Assembly: GCF_014196535.1 (NCBI RefSeq)
Contig: NZ_JACIDU010000001.1
Span: forward strand, 186,001-250,000
Direction of reading: 5' to 3'
DNA: 64,000 bases
Source of the DNA: Allorhizobium borbori
Lineage (GTDB): Bacteria > Pseudomonadota > Alphaproteobacteria > Rhizobiales > Rhizobiaceae
In this document: positions 53,129 to 62,056 of the stretch, one piece after another
How positions within the stretch are numbered: position 1 is the first letter of the stretch
How the letters are laid out: each line of letters begins with the position of its first letter
Made by a program: the position numbers and the translations under genes
Notes under the pieces: generated by a model
What the model saw: only the letters and a program-made list of their open reading frames with translations
Database searches by the model: none
What the model was told of the DNA's origin: nothing

Positions 53129-54133
53129 TCAGATATCGAAGTTGATCATGTTTCGCATCACGAAAATGCCGATCGACATCCAGAAGGCGGAGACGGCCAG
53201 GATGATGTGACCACGCGTATCGGTGAAGAGAATCATGATGTATTGGGGCGACGTCAGATAAACGAGCGTCGCGACGATAAAGGGCAGCGCACCGATGATA
53301 ACGGCGGATGCCTTGGCCTCCATCGAAAGCGCCTGCACCTTGGCGCGCATCTTGCGACGCTCGCGCAGCACCTTCGAGAGGTTGGCCAGCGCCTCGGACA
53401 GGTTACCGCCCGCCTGCGCCTGAATAGCAATGACGATCGAGAAGAAGTTCACTTCCTGAAGCGGCATGGTCTGCATGATACGGGCGCAGGAATCGGACAC
53501 GGAAAGCCCCATCTGCTGCGACTCCACCGCCCGGCGGAACTCGCTCTTGACCGGCTCCTGGCCATCGGCGGCAATCAGACGCAGCGCATCGTTGAGGGGC
53601 AAACCCGACTTGATCGAACGCACCATGACGTCGAGCGCGTTCGGAAACTCTTCCAGAAACTTCTTCTTGCGGCGATTGAGGAGGAAATTCAGCACGAAAC
53701 GCGGCAGGCCTGCACCGGCGACGAAACCGGCACCAAGGCAAACGATCAGATTGAACCCCGCCAGCAGCAACACGAAAGCAACGAAAACGCCAAAGCCACC
53801 CCCGATCATGTAGAACTGGCGCGGCGAAATATTCAGCCCCGCCTGCACGAGGCGGACCTTGACACTGGCCTGTGCGGCCTTGCGGCTTTTCTCTTCCTGC
53901 TTGCGCTCCAGTTCCTTCAGCGAATCCTGCACGGATTTACGGCGCTTGGACACTTCGGCAATACGGTCGCGCGAAGCCTTGATGCGGGCACGGTCGGTTT
54001 CGGCCGCCTGCACCCGCTTTACGCGGCTTTCCGTCTTCTTGTCGACCTCAAGGCGGCTGTAGAGCAGGCCCCAGGCAACCGCCCCGGCAGAAATGGCGGC
54101 GAGCACGACAATCGCCAGCACGGTCAGGTCCAT
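53129..54133 (-). CDS. tadB: Tad pilus inner-membrane platform protein TadB
   Basis: The 334-residue protein has an N-terminal membrane helix, a charged coiled-coil-like stretch (about 35-85), two central helices, and the F-domain motif EFPNALDVMVRSIKSGLPLNDALRLIAADGQEPVKSEFRR, then NLSEALANLSKVLRERRKMRAKVQALSMEAKAS. This is the TadB pattern. It pairs with TadC, whose gene begins 12 bases after its stop. Confidence 0.95.
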   Translation of the reverse strand: MDLTVLAIVVLAAISAGAVAWGLLYSRLEVDKKTESRVKRVQAAETDRARIKASRDRIAEVSKRRKSVQDSLKELERKQEEKSRKAAQASVKVRLVQAGLNISPRQFYMIGGGFGVFVAFVLLLAGFNLIVCLGAGFVAGAGLPRFVLNFLLNRRKKKFLEEFPNALDVMVRSIKSGLPLNDALRLIAADGQEPVKSEFRRAVESQQMGLSVSDSCARIMQTMPLQEVNFFSIVIAIQAQAGGNLSEALANLSKVLRERRKMRAKVQALSMEAKASAVIIGALPFIVATLVYLTSPQYIMILFTDTRGHIILAVSAFWMSIGIFVMRNMINFDI

Positions 54134-54177
54134 CGCTCACTCCTCCTTTTTTCCCGGTCCGACACTCCGCAGGAGCC

Positions 54178-55680
54178 TCAGTTGGTCTGCTTTTCCATCG
54201 CGTCCAGCGTCGCTGCCAGCCGCTTTTCTTCATTGTAGTAACGGGCGCGATCCCAGAAGTGCGGCTTGCCAATGCCAGTCGAGACGTGGCGACCGATGAT
54301 CTTGCCGTTGGCGTCTTCACCCTCGATCTCGTAGCGCATCAGGTCCTGGGTCACGATCACCTCGCCTTCCATGCCCACCACTTCGGTGATGTGGGTAATG
54401 CGGCGCGAACCGTCGCGCAGGCGGGCGGCCTGGATGATGATATCGATCGAGCCGGAAATGATTTCGCGCACCGTCTTCGCCGGCAGCGTGAAGCCGCCCA
54501 TGGCAATCATCGATTCCATACGGCTCAGGCATTCGCGCGGCGTATTGGCGTGGATCGTGCCCATCGAACCGTCGTGGCCGGTGTTCATGGCCTGCAGAAG
54601 GTCGAACACCTCCGCGCCACGCACTTCGCCGACGATGATGCGTTCGGGACGCATACGCAGGCAGTTCTTGATGAGATCGCGCATGGTGATCTCGCCCTCG
54701 CCCTCGATGTTGGGCGGGCGGGTTTCCAGTCGCACCACATGCGGCTGCTGAAGCTGGAGTTCGGCCGTATCCTCACAGGTGATGACACGTTCATCCGTTT
54801 CGATGTAGCGCGTCAGGCAGTTCAGAAGCGTCGTCTTGCCCGAACCAGTACCGCCCGAGATGACGAGGTTACACCGGCTGCGGCCGATGATCTGCAGAAG
54901 CACCGCGCCTTCCGGTGTAATGGCGCCGAAGCGTACGAGCTGATCGAGCGTCAGCTTGTCCTTTTTGAACTTACGAATGGTGAGCGCCGGACCATCGATG
55001 GCAAGCGGCGGGGCGATAACGTTCACACGCGAACCGTCGGGCAGGCGGGCGTCGCAAATCGGCGAGGATTCATCGACGCGGCGCCCCACCTGACTGACGA
55101 TGCGCTGGCACACCGACAGGAGTTGCGCATTGTCACGGAAGCGGATCTCCGATTCTATGGTCTTGCCGCCCACTTCGATAAAGGTCTGGCCGGCCCCGTT
55201 GACCATGATGTCGGCGATGTCGTCGCGGGCCAGAAGCGGCTCCAGCGGACCGTAGCCCAGAACGTCGTTGCAGATGTCCTCAAGCAGGTCTTCCTGCTCG
55301 GAAATCGGCATCGCGATGTTCTTGATGGTGATGATATCGTTGACGATATCACGAATTTCCTCACGCGCGCTCTCGGTATCCAGCTTGGCAAGCTGCGAGA
55401 GATCGATCGTGTCGATCAGGGCGGAGAAGACCTGTGTCTTGGTGTCGTAATAATCTTCCGTGCGGGCGACGCGGCGGCGGGTTGTGCCAGTATTGCCCGG
55501 CGGCTGCATGGCCGGCGGCGTCATCTGCTGGCGTGAAGACGTATTGTCCCGCGGCGGCTCGGCAAGAACCTCCGGTCCCTTGGTAACGACGGGCGCGGGC
55601 GCAACCGGCGCCGCAGAGGTCGTCTGCACCGTTCCAGCGGGTTTTTTCCCGAAGCCATCGTTACCGCGTTTTCCAAACAT
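54178..55680 (-). CDS. cpaF: Tad pilus assembly ATPase TadA/CpaF
   Basis: CpaF/TadA hydrolyses ATP to drive polymerisation and, in some species, retraction of Flp pili. The 500-residue protein has a Pro/Ala-rich N-terminus, an N-terminal domain ([22 protein letters not shown]), and the secretion ATPase core: Walker [16 protein letters not shown], the Asp box [10 protein letters not shown], Walker [18 protein letters not shown] and the His box [17 protein letters not shown]. All catalytic elements are intact. Confidence 0.97.
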   Translation of the reverse strand: MFGKRGNDGFGKKPAGTVQTTSAAPVAPAPVVTKGPEVLAEPPRDNTSSRQQMTPPAMQPPGNTGTTRRRVARTEDYYDTKTQVFSALIDTIDLSQLAKLDTESAREEIRDIVNDIITIKNIAMPISEQEDLLEDICNDVLGYGPLEPLLARDDIADIMVNGAGQTFIEVGGKTIESEIRFRDNAQLLSVCQRIVSQVGRRVDESSPICDARLPDGSRVNVIAPPLAIDGPALTIRKFKKDKLTLDQLVRFGAITPEGAVLLQIIGRSRCNLVISGGTGSGKTTLLNCLTRYIETDERVITCEDTAELQLQQPHVVRLETRPPNIEGEGEITMRDLIKNCLRMRPERIIVGEVRGAEVFDLLQAMNTGHDGSMGTIHANTPRECLSRMESMIAMGGFTLPAKTVREIISGSIDIIIQAARLRDGSRRITHITEVVGMEGEVIVTQDLMRYEIEGEDANGKIIGRHVSTGIGKPHFWDRARYYNEEKRLAATLDAMEKQTN

Positions 55681-55731
55681 GCCCTGTTTCCATCTTCATC
55701 ATTCCGGAAGCGTTCCGGCCCGGCGGCGGCC

Positions 55732-57027
55732 TCACTTGCGCTTGCGCAGCATCGAAAGCATCGCACCAAGACCGGCGCGTTTCGGCTTCTTGGCGGCGAC
55801 GCGCCCCGTCACCACATGCGAAAGCTGTGCGAATGTTTCAGCAATCGCCGACTTCGGATCGACCTCGAAGATCATGCGCCCGCTATTGGCGGCATTGCCG
55901 AACATCTGCACATCGAAGGGGATGATCGCGACCGGCTCCAGTTCCAGCGGCTCGAAGAAATCAGAAGGCGCGATTTCCGGGCGCTTGGGCATGCCGACCT
56001 GATTGAGAACGAGATGCGGCGGCTTGTCATTCGGCCGCAGCTTCTTCAAGGCGTCGAGCATGTTCTTGGTGTTGCGCAGATTGGCAAGATCCGGCACCGC
56101 CGTGATCACGATCTCGTCCACTTCGGAAAGCAGGGAACGGGTCCAGTCCGACCACTGGTGCGGGACGTCGAGAACGGAAAGCGGCGCACTGCGCTGGAGA
56201 ACTTCGAGAACGGGCAGGAAAGCCCCGCTTTCAAAATCATAGGCGCGATCGAGCAGCGACGGCGCCGCGAGAAGCGAAAGATGCTCGGAGCATTTCGTCA
56301 GCAGGCGGTCGAGGAAGACCTCGTCCAGACGATCCGGCGCGAACACCGCCTCGGCGATCCCCTGGGCAGGGTCCTGATCGAAGTCGATATTGGCCGTGCC
56401 ATAGGGCAGATCGAGATCGGCGAGGATCGTTTCGGAGGAGAACAGGGTCGAGACGCCGAAGGCGCAATTATGCGCGATGGTCGAGGAACCGACACCACCC
56501 TTGGCGCCGATAAAGGCGATGGAGCGGCCAAGCGGCTCGGCTTCGGGATCCACGAAGATGGAAGCAATGGCAACCAGAAGGTCGGCCATGCCGACCGGGG
56601 TCACCATATATTCGGAAATGCCGTTACGGATCAGCTCGCGGTAAAGCGAGATGTCGTTGTAGCGACCGATGACGATGACGCGCGTATTCGGGTCGCAGAC
56701 TTCGGCCAGCGGCCCAAGTTCGGGAAGAATGTCCTCCGGCTTGGCATGGCTTTCGATGATGATAAGGTTCGGCGTCGACGTGGAGGCAAACATGTTCGCG
56801 GCCGCGGCAACGGACCCGCCCGTGACACGCATCGCGACCTTGGCCATGCGACGGTCGCCTGCAAGGCGCTCCATCACCCGCTGAACCTCTGCGCTTTCGC
56901 AGAAGGCATGGACCGAAATGCGGGGGAGCGGGCGCAGGCCTTCGAGATCCACCGCGCGGGCTTCTTCTTCCGGCGCGTGATCTGCGAAGTCGTCTGCCTT
57001 GCGGATTTCGTAATTGACCGTGCTCAT
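55732..57027 (-). CDS. cpaE: Tad pilus localisation ATPase CpaE/TadZ
   Basis: The 431-residue protein has an N-terminal atypical receiver-like domain (about 35-150, without a clear phosphorylation Asp) and a MinD/ParA-like ATPase domain with deviant Walker A GAKGGVGSSTIAHN near 170 and DLDLPYGTAN. TadZ/CpaE proteins localise the pilus machine to the pole or cell side. The C-terminus is strongly basic (KKPKRAGLGAMLSMLRKRK), suited to membrane or DNA contact. Confidence 0.95.
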   Translation of the reverse strand: MSTVNYEIRKADDFADHAPEEEARAVDLEGLRPLPRISVHAFCESAEVQRVMERLAGDRRMAKVAMRVTGGSVAAAANMFASTSTPNLIIIESHAKPEDILPELGPLAEVCDPNTRVIVIGRYNDISLYRELIRNGISEYMVTPVGMADLLVAIASIFVDPEAEPLGRSIAFIGAKGGVGSSTIAHNCAFGVSTLFSSETILADLDLPYGTANIDFDQDPAQGIAEAVFAPDRLDEVFLDRLLTKCSEHLSLLAAPSLLDRAYDFESGAFLPVLEVLQRSAPLSVLDVPHQWSDWTRSLLSEVDEIVITAVPDLANLRNTKNMLDALKKLRPNDKPPHLVLNQVGMPKRPEIAPSDFFEPLELEPVAIIPFDVQMFGNAANSGRMIFEVDPKSAIAETFAQLSHVVTGRVAAKKPKRAGLGAMLSMLRKRK

Positions 57028-57058
57028 ATCTTACGTTCCGTTTCCTTGCCGGATTGCC

Positions 57059-57736
57059 TCAATTGCCGCTCGTTTCCTTGAGTTCCGTGAACGTCGTGCG
57101 ATAGCGGTTGAGCGCATTTGCACGCGATTCCGCATCGACCGGCGTCATGGCGCGCGGGCCAAGCAGATCGGAAGGATTGGCGATCTGGGCCGCGAGGTTA
57201 TTCTGATAGGCGCAACCAAAGTTGTGGTACTGGCGGTTGGCCATGTCGGGGGCGATGTTCTTCGGCCACTCGCCGCACTGGCTGGCAACCATGGCGGTGG
57301 TTGCGACATAGCTCAGGCGGATCGGCGCCGCTTCCCCGCCTGATGCCGGGTAACTACCCTCAACCACCGAACGGGGATCGACGCCTCCGCGCTTCAGGTC
57401 GGCAAAAATCTGTTCGCGCATGCTGCGGGCAGCAGCCGAGTTCGGAGCGCCCTGCGGATAAAGAACCTGCACGGTTCCTTTCGAATACTCACTGCGGGCA
57501 CGCGCAAAGCCACGTACCACCTCACGCGCCGACATGGTCAGCGCCCGGTCGCCGGATGCAACCGGCACATCCATCGTATGTTCCGCCTCGGTAATGACGA
57601 TCGGATGGCGCTCGCGGTAATCATCAACAGAACCCGTTGTCATGCCGTCGCGGGTGCTGCCGCACGCTGAAAGCAGAAGGACCAGCGACAGGCCGCCGAG
57701 CATGCGAAGCGGATGAGCCTTGATTGCAGAGGACAT
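57059..57736 (-). CDS. cpaD: Tad pilus lipoprotein CpaD
   Basis: The 225-residue product has a lipoprotein signal (MSSAIKAHPLRMLGGLSLVL then LLSAC) and the CpaD domain (REVVRGFARARSEYSKGTVQVLYPQG; CGEWPKNIAPDMANRQYHNFGCAYQNNLAAQIANPSDLLGPRAMTPVD), with two conserved cysteines. CpaD probably helps place the secretin. ATG 57736 is chosen because AAGGGA lies 7 bases upstream; longer starts to 57799 exist. The secretin gene ends about 60 bases upstream. Confidence 0.94.
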   Translation of the reverse strand: MSSAIKAHPLRMLGGLSLVLLLSACGSTRDGMTTGSVDDYRERHPIVITEAEHTMDVPVASGDRALTMSAREVVRGFARARSEYSKGTVQVLYPQGAPNSAAARSMREQIFADLKRGGVDPRSVVEGSYPASGGEAAPIRLSYVATTAMVASQCGEWPKNIAPDMANRQYHNFGCAYQNNLAAQIANPSDLLGPRAMTPVDAESRANALNRYRTTFTELKETSGN

Positions 57737-57795
57737 GCTTTCGTCCCTTCCGTTGAACGGCCTGATGGTTTCGATCATCGTCATGACGCCGCTCC

Positions 57796-59283
57796 TCATT
57801 TGTAGATAAACCCGACATTGCCGTGGTACTGGCCGGGCTGGACCTGCTCCTTGCGGCCGTAGATCTTGTTGACCCGGTCAAGCAGGAAGGTGCCGGCATC
57901 GTTCGACGGCGAGAGATTGTCATCCGGCCGGGCCAACTGGTTACGCGCCACCGGGCGCACCAGATACGGTGTCGCAATGATGACGAGTTCGGTTTCCGTG
58001 CGCTCAACGGTCTTGTCTCTGAACAGGGCACCCAGAACCGGTATCTTGTTGGCGACAGGCGTTCCATTGGTTGTATGCTTCTGGTCATCCTGGATCAGGC
58101 CGGCCAGCGCGAGCGAGCCACCGGACGGCAACTCGACAGACGTCTCCATATCGCGCTTGCGATACTCGACCCCGGACGTGGAGGTAATCGGCTCGGACAC
58201 CTTGGTCTGGATGCGGAGGCTGATGCGGCCGGACGACAGGACCGTCGGGGTGAAGCCAAGGGAGATGCCGTAATTATAGGACGTCAGCGTGTAGCTGCCA
58301 TTGCCGTCCGGTACATAGTAAAGCCGGTCGCCACCGGAATTGAACGTGGCCGACTGACCGGAGATCGCCGTCAGCGTCGGTTCCGCCAATGTCTTGAGAA
58401 CCTTGGCCTGTTCAAGCGCATCAATGGTCGATTGCAGCGCATATTTACCAATCTGTCCGGTCACCGTGCCGGAAAGGCCGGTCGAGCTGGTGCCGAGCGT
58501 CAGCAGGTCGAAGCCGGAACCTGAGCCCTGCTGGACGGAGTTGGTAAAGCCGAGTTGTTTCAGAACCTCGCGGCGAACCTCGGCCACCGTAACCTTCAGC
58601 GTCACCTGATCCTCGCCATCGACCGTCAGGAGGTTCACGACCTGCGAGGTCTGGCGCCCTTCGGCATAAATGGCGACATCACCGCCATTGTTGCCACCGC
58701 TGGCGGTCATGTTGCGGGTTGTCGCCTCACCGCCCTTCAGGAAGACTTTGGCCAGTTTCACGACCTGATCGGAATCCTGCGGCGTGCGCACGGACCCCGT
58801 CAGCACGATGTTGTCCGAAACAATTTCCACCTTCACATCCGAGTCCGGCACGAAGCGGCGAATATTGGCCTCCAGCCCGCCGATGTCGCGTTCGATCTCG
58901 ACATCGAGACTGACGATCTCATCGCCATTGGCACCGAAGATAAAGATGTTCGTCTGACCGACCGTCTTGCCGAAAAGGTAGATGCGCCGGGATGTACGCG
59001 TCACCGCGTCAGCCATGGAGGGATCGGCAACCAGGATGTCGTGCGCGTCGGCAGGCAGGTCTACGACCAGCGCCTTATTGAGGCCAAGCTTAACGCGCTT
59101 GCGGGCACCCGCTCCGGAGTTGGTAATGCGCAGAATGCTGGGCGCTTCATTGGAGGCGGCCTGTGCGCGTTCCACGGCAACGAACGGCGGCGGCACCAGC
59201 GAAAGACTGATGCCCAGAACGAGACTGGCCCGGACAGCGCCGGCGATCTTGCGATTCTTCTTCACTGTACCGACCTCGCTCAT
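57796..59283 (-). CDS. cpaC: Tad pilus outer-membrane secretin CpaC/RcpA
   Basis: The 495-residue protein has a signal peptide, a pilus-N domain (NKALVVDLPADAHDILVADPSMADAVTRTSRRIYLFGKTVGQTNIFIFG), a BON-like region, and a secretin domain (VTLKVTVAEVRREVLKQLGF; VELPSGGSLALAGLIQDDQKHTTNGTPVANKIPVLGALFRDKTVERTETELVIIATPYLVRPV). It forms the outer-membrane channel for the pilus. The stop lies 4 bases before an in-frame overlap with the region upstream of cpaD; the start overlaps cpaB by 4 bases. Confidence 0.96.
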   Translation of the reverse strand: MSEVGTVKKNRKIAGAVRASLVLGISLSLVPPPFVAVERAQAASNEAPSILRITNSGAGARKRVKLGLNKALVVDLPADAHDILVADPSMADAVTRTSRRIYLFGKTVGQTNIFIFGANGDEIVSLDVEIERDIGGLEANIRRFVPDSDVKVEIVSDNIVLTGSVRTPQDSDQVVKLAKVFLKGGEATTRNMTASGGNNGGDVAIYAEGRQTSQVVNLLTVDGEDQVTLKVTVAEVRREVLKQLGFTNSVQQGSGSGFDLLTLGTSSTGLSGTVTGQIGKYALQSTIDALEQAKVLKTLAEPTLTAISGQSATFNSGGDRLYYVPDGNGSYTLTSYNYGISLGFTPTVLSSGRISLRIQTKVSEPITSTSGVEYRKRDMETSVELPSGGSLALAGLIQDDQKHTTNGTPVANKIPVLGALFRDKTVERTETELVIIATPYLVRPVARNQLARPDDNLSPSNDAGTFLLDRVNKIYGRKEQVQPGQYHGNVGFIYK

Positions 59284-60161
59284 TGCATATCCGATGTTTT
59301 GCTGGACGAAGCCGGCTGCCCCGTTGCGGTCGCCGTGCCAGCCGAACTTGCCGCGCCTGTCCCGCTCGGCGTGCTGGTGGTCAATGTGCCCGATTTGATC
59401 AACTGAACGGCCGGATTGTTGCTACCGCCGCTCAGCAGATAATCCGCAGAACGCGTATCCGCTTCCTGCGCATCGACAATCGAGCGGAGCGACAAGGTCA
59501 GGCGATCAGCCATCTGCTGGGTAACCGCGATCACCTTTGCCTGGTCCGGCGTCAGTTCCAGTGTCGCAGTGGTCCCGATAACGGCCTTTGCCCCATCCTC
59601 CCGCTCCTGGATCTGCTGGTCGATGGCCAGAACGCGGATGTTCTCGAGAACGGTTTCCGTCGTGAAACTGCCACCGTCACCACGGCGCACCATGATGACG
59701 TCAACGCGATCGTTCGGCAGGATGAAGCCGCCGGCACCGGTCGAGACGGAAATTTCGGTCGAAACCGCGCGCTTGCCGGCCGGCAGCAATGCCGACATGA
59801 CATTGGTTTTGGCATCGGCGATCTTTTCGCGGCGCACCGGTTCACCGGCAAAGAGCGGCATGCGGACCACAGACCCCGTCACATCCTTCACCGCTTCCGG
59901 CATGGCACGGTCGGTGATGTAGCCATCGATCAGCGCCGTTTCAGGCCACTCGGCCCAACGTACCGTATTCTCGTTCAGACGCGATCCGACGGGCAGGTTC
60001 TCGGCCGAAACCAGAACCTTCACGGTGGGTTCCTTCTTGATGATCGTCTCGGCCTGCTGCATCACCACCTGCTGCGTGCCGGTCATACGCATGGCGATCA
60101 GGCCTGCCAGACCGGCGGCGCCAATGGCGACTGCGAGAATTATGATGCGAGCGGGCTTCAT
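59280..60161 (-). CDS. cpaB: Tad pilus assembly protein CpaB/RcpC
   Basis: The 293-residue protein has an N-terminal membrane anchor (RIIILAVAIGAAGLAGLIAM), an SAF/antifreeze-like domain (VLVSAENLPVGSRLNENTVRWAEWP...GEPVRREKI) and a RcpC-type C-terminal domain (GFILPNDRVDVIMVRRGDGG; TLELTPDQAKVIAVTQQMADRLTLSLRS). It is thought to support the secretin in the periplasm. The ATG at 60161 fits the family; an ATG at 60185 would add 8 residues. Confidence 0.95.
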   Translation of the reverse strand: MKPARIIILAVAIGAAGLAGLIAMRMTGTQQVVMQQAETIIKKEPTVKVLVSAENLPVGSRLNENTVRWAEWPETALIDGYITDRAMPEAVKDVTGSVVRMPLFAGEPVRREKIADAKTNVMSALLPAGKRAVSTEISVSTGAGGFILPNDRVDVIMVRRGDGGSFTTETVLENIRVLAIDQQIQEREDGAKAVIGTTATLELTPDQAKVIAVTQQMADRLTLSLRSIVDAQEADTRSADYLLSGGSNNPAVQLIKSGTLTTSTPSGTGAASSAGTATATGQPASSSKTSDMQ

Positions 60162-60231
60162 GGGCGTTCTCTGAAAGGGGCACAAATCTCTAGTTCAGCC
60201 CGCAGGATGGGCCCCAATGGTGTAATTATGG

Positions 60232-60259
60232 TTAACAACTTCCTTAAATATGGGATTAA
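60232..60259 (-). promoter_or_regulatory. Phased TTAA array upstream of cpaB
   Basis: Three TTAA boxes start at 60232, 60244 and 60256, exactly 12 bases apart. On the minus strand the one nearest cpaB reads TTAACCAT, a known CtrA half-site. The spacing is one base longer than the usual CtrA TTAA-N7-TTAA, so the assignment is tentative. Confidence 0.4.
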
Positions 60260-60290
60260 CAAACCGTTGATGGCCTGCGTCGACGACACG

Positions 60291-60315
60291 AAAAAGCCGG
60301 CACGAGGGCCGGCTT
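60291..60315 (-). terminator. Intrinsic terminator after cpaA
   Basis: Read on the minus strand, AAGCCGGC pairs with GCCGGCTT and is followed by a T-run. It lies between cpaA and cpaB, so the secretin operon needs readthrough or its own promoter. Confidence 0.85.
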
Positions 60316-60359
60316 CTGATTATCAACGATGGGATTCGTTAACGCCTTGCTGCAGACCT

Positions 60360-60872
60360 TCAGAAGGCGCGGGCCAGATGTTGCGCAACGATGGGCGCTT
60401 CGGGGAAAGCCATGAAGCCGCCAATGGCGATGGCAATGCCATAGGGCACCTTCTTGGCCATCAGAAGCGAGTCCGGGATAGGCAAGCCCATGGCGAGGAC
60501 CGAGGAAGACTTCACACGCAAGAGCACGATCAGAAGCGTCAGGAAGCCGCCGACATAAGCCACATAAGCCAAAAATCCGACCAGCGGCATGCCAAAGCCG
60601 AACCAGACGGATGCCGCCGTCAACAATTTGGCATCACCGCCACCCATGACGTTCAGAGCAAAAAGCGCGAAGCAGGCGACGAAAACGGCCACGCCCCCGA
60701 GAAGGCTCATGCCGATTTCATTCCAGCCGAGGCCACTAAACGGAGCAATGACGACAAAGGCGGCAAGCAGAATTGCCGACACCCGGTTCGGGATCGTCAT
60801 CGTGAACAGGTCCGTGAAGGCCGCAAAGGCAAGGCAAAGCGGAAATACAATGAAGGTCGCTGCGGTAATCAT
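60360..60872 (-). CDS. cpaA: Type IV prepilin peptidase CpaA
   Basis: CpaA cuts the leader from Flp prepilin and pseudopilins at the membrane. The 170-residue protein has about five membrane helices and both catalytic Asp regions: the first in FAAFTDLFTMTIPNRV and the GxGD motif in MGGGDAKLLTAASVW. It lies 158 bases after the pilin gene, behind a terminator. Confidence 0.95.
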   Translation of the reverse strand: MITAATFIVFPLCLAFAAFTDLFTMTIPNRVSAILLAAFVVIAPFSGLGWNEIGMSLLGGVAVFVACFALFALNVMGGGDAKLLTAASVWFGFGMPLVGFLAYVAYVGGFLTLLIVLLRVKSSSVLAMGLPIPDSLLMAKKVPYGIAIAIGGFMAFPEAPIVAQHLARAF

Positions 60873-60977
60873 TTCCTGCGCGCTCCGGGCAAAAGTGTTT
60901 CAAGCCACATTTATGCTCTCAACCCTCTTAAAAAAGGGAGAACACAAGCGGCGAGCATGGCCGGTCGTGAACAATGC

Positions 60978-61009
60978 AAAAAGCCACCCGACTCGCGCCG
61001 GGTGGCTTT
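60978..61009 (-). terminator. Intrinsic terminator after the Flp pilin gene
   Basis: Read on the minus strand, AAAGCCACCCG pairs with CGGGTGGCTTT around an 8-base loop and is followed by TTTTT-GC. It is 21 bases beyond the pilin stop and would keep pilin mRNA much more abundant than downstream assembly mRNA. Confidence 0.92.
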
Positions 61010-61030
61010 CCGATTGTAGTTGCTAGGCGA

Positions 61031-61231
61031 TCAGCAAGTGGTACCAAGGCCGCCCTGCTTGCAGGCGCTGTTCATCTTGCCCGAAATCGCACTGAACGTG
61101 TTGTTCAGCGTGTTGCCAAGCGTCGTGGCGCCGGTGATCAGGGCGACGGAAATAAGGGCAGCGATCAGGCCGTATTCGATAGCCGTTGCGCCCGATTCGT
61201 CCTTCAGAAACTTTGCGAAAATCTTGGTCAT
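61031..61231 (-). CDS. flp: Flp/Fap-family major pilin
   Basis: The 66-residue prepilin starts MTKIFAKFLKDESG and is cut before ATAIEYGLIAALISVALITGA, the hydrophobic Flp signature with Glu at position 5 of the mature part. The mature subunit is about 50 residues and ends with two cysteines (SACKQGGLGTTC). AGGAGAG precedes the ATG. It is followed by a terminator, then the prepilin peptidase gene. Confidence 0.97.
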   Translation of the reverse strand: MTKIFAKFLKDESGATAIEYGLIAALISVALITGATTLGNTLNNTFSAISGKMNSACKQGGLGTTC

Positions 61232-61549
61232 GGAACTCTCTCCTACTTCACTTGTTTTTCAGCACACCCGACAACTGTTTCCGTTGTTCGGTTGAGCAAA
61301 CATTAGTCCGGCCTCATTTCCATCCGCTTAAGGAACAGGGTTAATCGGGGATGAAGAACAACCGCTGGTGTGAGGTGGTGAATAAAACACTAAAGGGGGA
61401 ACCCGAATTTACACCTCGCATTTCAGCCACCATTTCCAAGAACCACTCCAGCAAGGGATATCGTTGGCAACCCCGGCACGGGGCCTTAACCCTTCATTCA
61501 CCTATCCGGTTCATTTTCATGAAAGGATTTCACCACGACCACTTGCGGG
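61232..61549. other. 318-base divergent region between the pilin and pilus-N genes
   Basis: No gene is called. It should hold the pilin promoter (minus) and the promoter of the gene at 61550 (plus). A CCGACAAC/GTTGTTCGG stem (61268-61291, with one bulge) lies in the pilin leader. Several TTAA boxes are present (for example near 61327 and 61341), but not at CtrA spacing. Confidence 0.55.
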
Positions 61550-61978
61550 ATGACTGCCGTCATGACCTTGAAGAACGTTCTTTCCTGCCTGGCTGCCGCG
61601 ACCATCATAGCTCTCATGTCGATCGGTCCGTTGCGCGCGCAGGACGGTGACATGCTGCGGGTCTACATGGATCATGCGCGTGTGCTGAGGCTGGAACGGC
61701 CGGTGGCCAAGGTCATCGTCGGCAATGCCGACGTCGCCGACGCGACGGTCGCCGATTCCCGTACCATCGTGCTCACCGGCAAGAGCTTCGGAACGACGAA
61801 TATCCTTCTTCTCGACGTTGACGGCAATCCGATCGTCGATGAACGCATTCTCGTTTCCATCGATGAAGGCAACACGGTGCGTCTTTACAAACAGACGGAG
61901 CGAAGCGTGTTCTCATGTTCGCCCAATTGCGAGAAGCACGAGCAGCAAAACCAGAAGGGATCGTCCGGCACGCCTTGA
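61550..61978 (+). CDS. Stand-alone pilus-N (secretin N-terminal-like) domain protein
   Basis: The 142-residue protein has a signal peptide (MTLKNVLSCLAAATIIALMS, then IGPLRAQ) and one domain (LRLERPVAKVIVGNADVADATVADSRTIVLTGKSFGTTNILLLDVDGNPIVDERILVSI) that matches the N-terminal pilus domain of secretin CpaC. It has no secretin part. The C-terminus has cysteines (SCSPNCEK). It is divergent from the pilin gene and precedes two TadE/F-like genes. It may bind the secretin or the outer pilus base. Starts at 61550 and 61562 are both possible. Confidence 0.85.
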   Translation: MTAVMTLKNVLSCLAAATIIALMSIGPLRAQDGDMLRVYMDHARVLRLERPVAKVIVGNADVADATVADSRTIVLTGKSFGTTNILLLDVDGNPIVDERILVSIDEGNTVRLYKQTERSVFSCSPNCEKHEQQNQKGSSGTP

Positions 61979-62056
61979 GCCGCAGAACGGGACGGCAACG
62001 GAAAATAAACCCTCTTGCCCCTATTCTGACGCTCCAAACTGGACGCGGATACCGGC

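Noticed and set aside
59283-61019. A 578-codon plus-strand frame opposite cpaB and cpaA
   Set aside because: Runs through two intrinsic terminators and several certain Tad genes; shadow frame.
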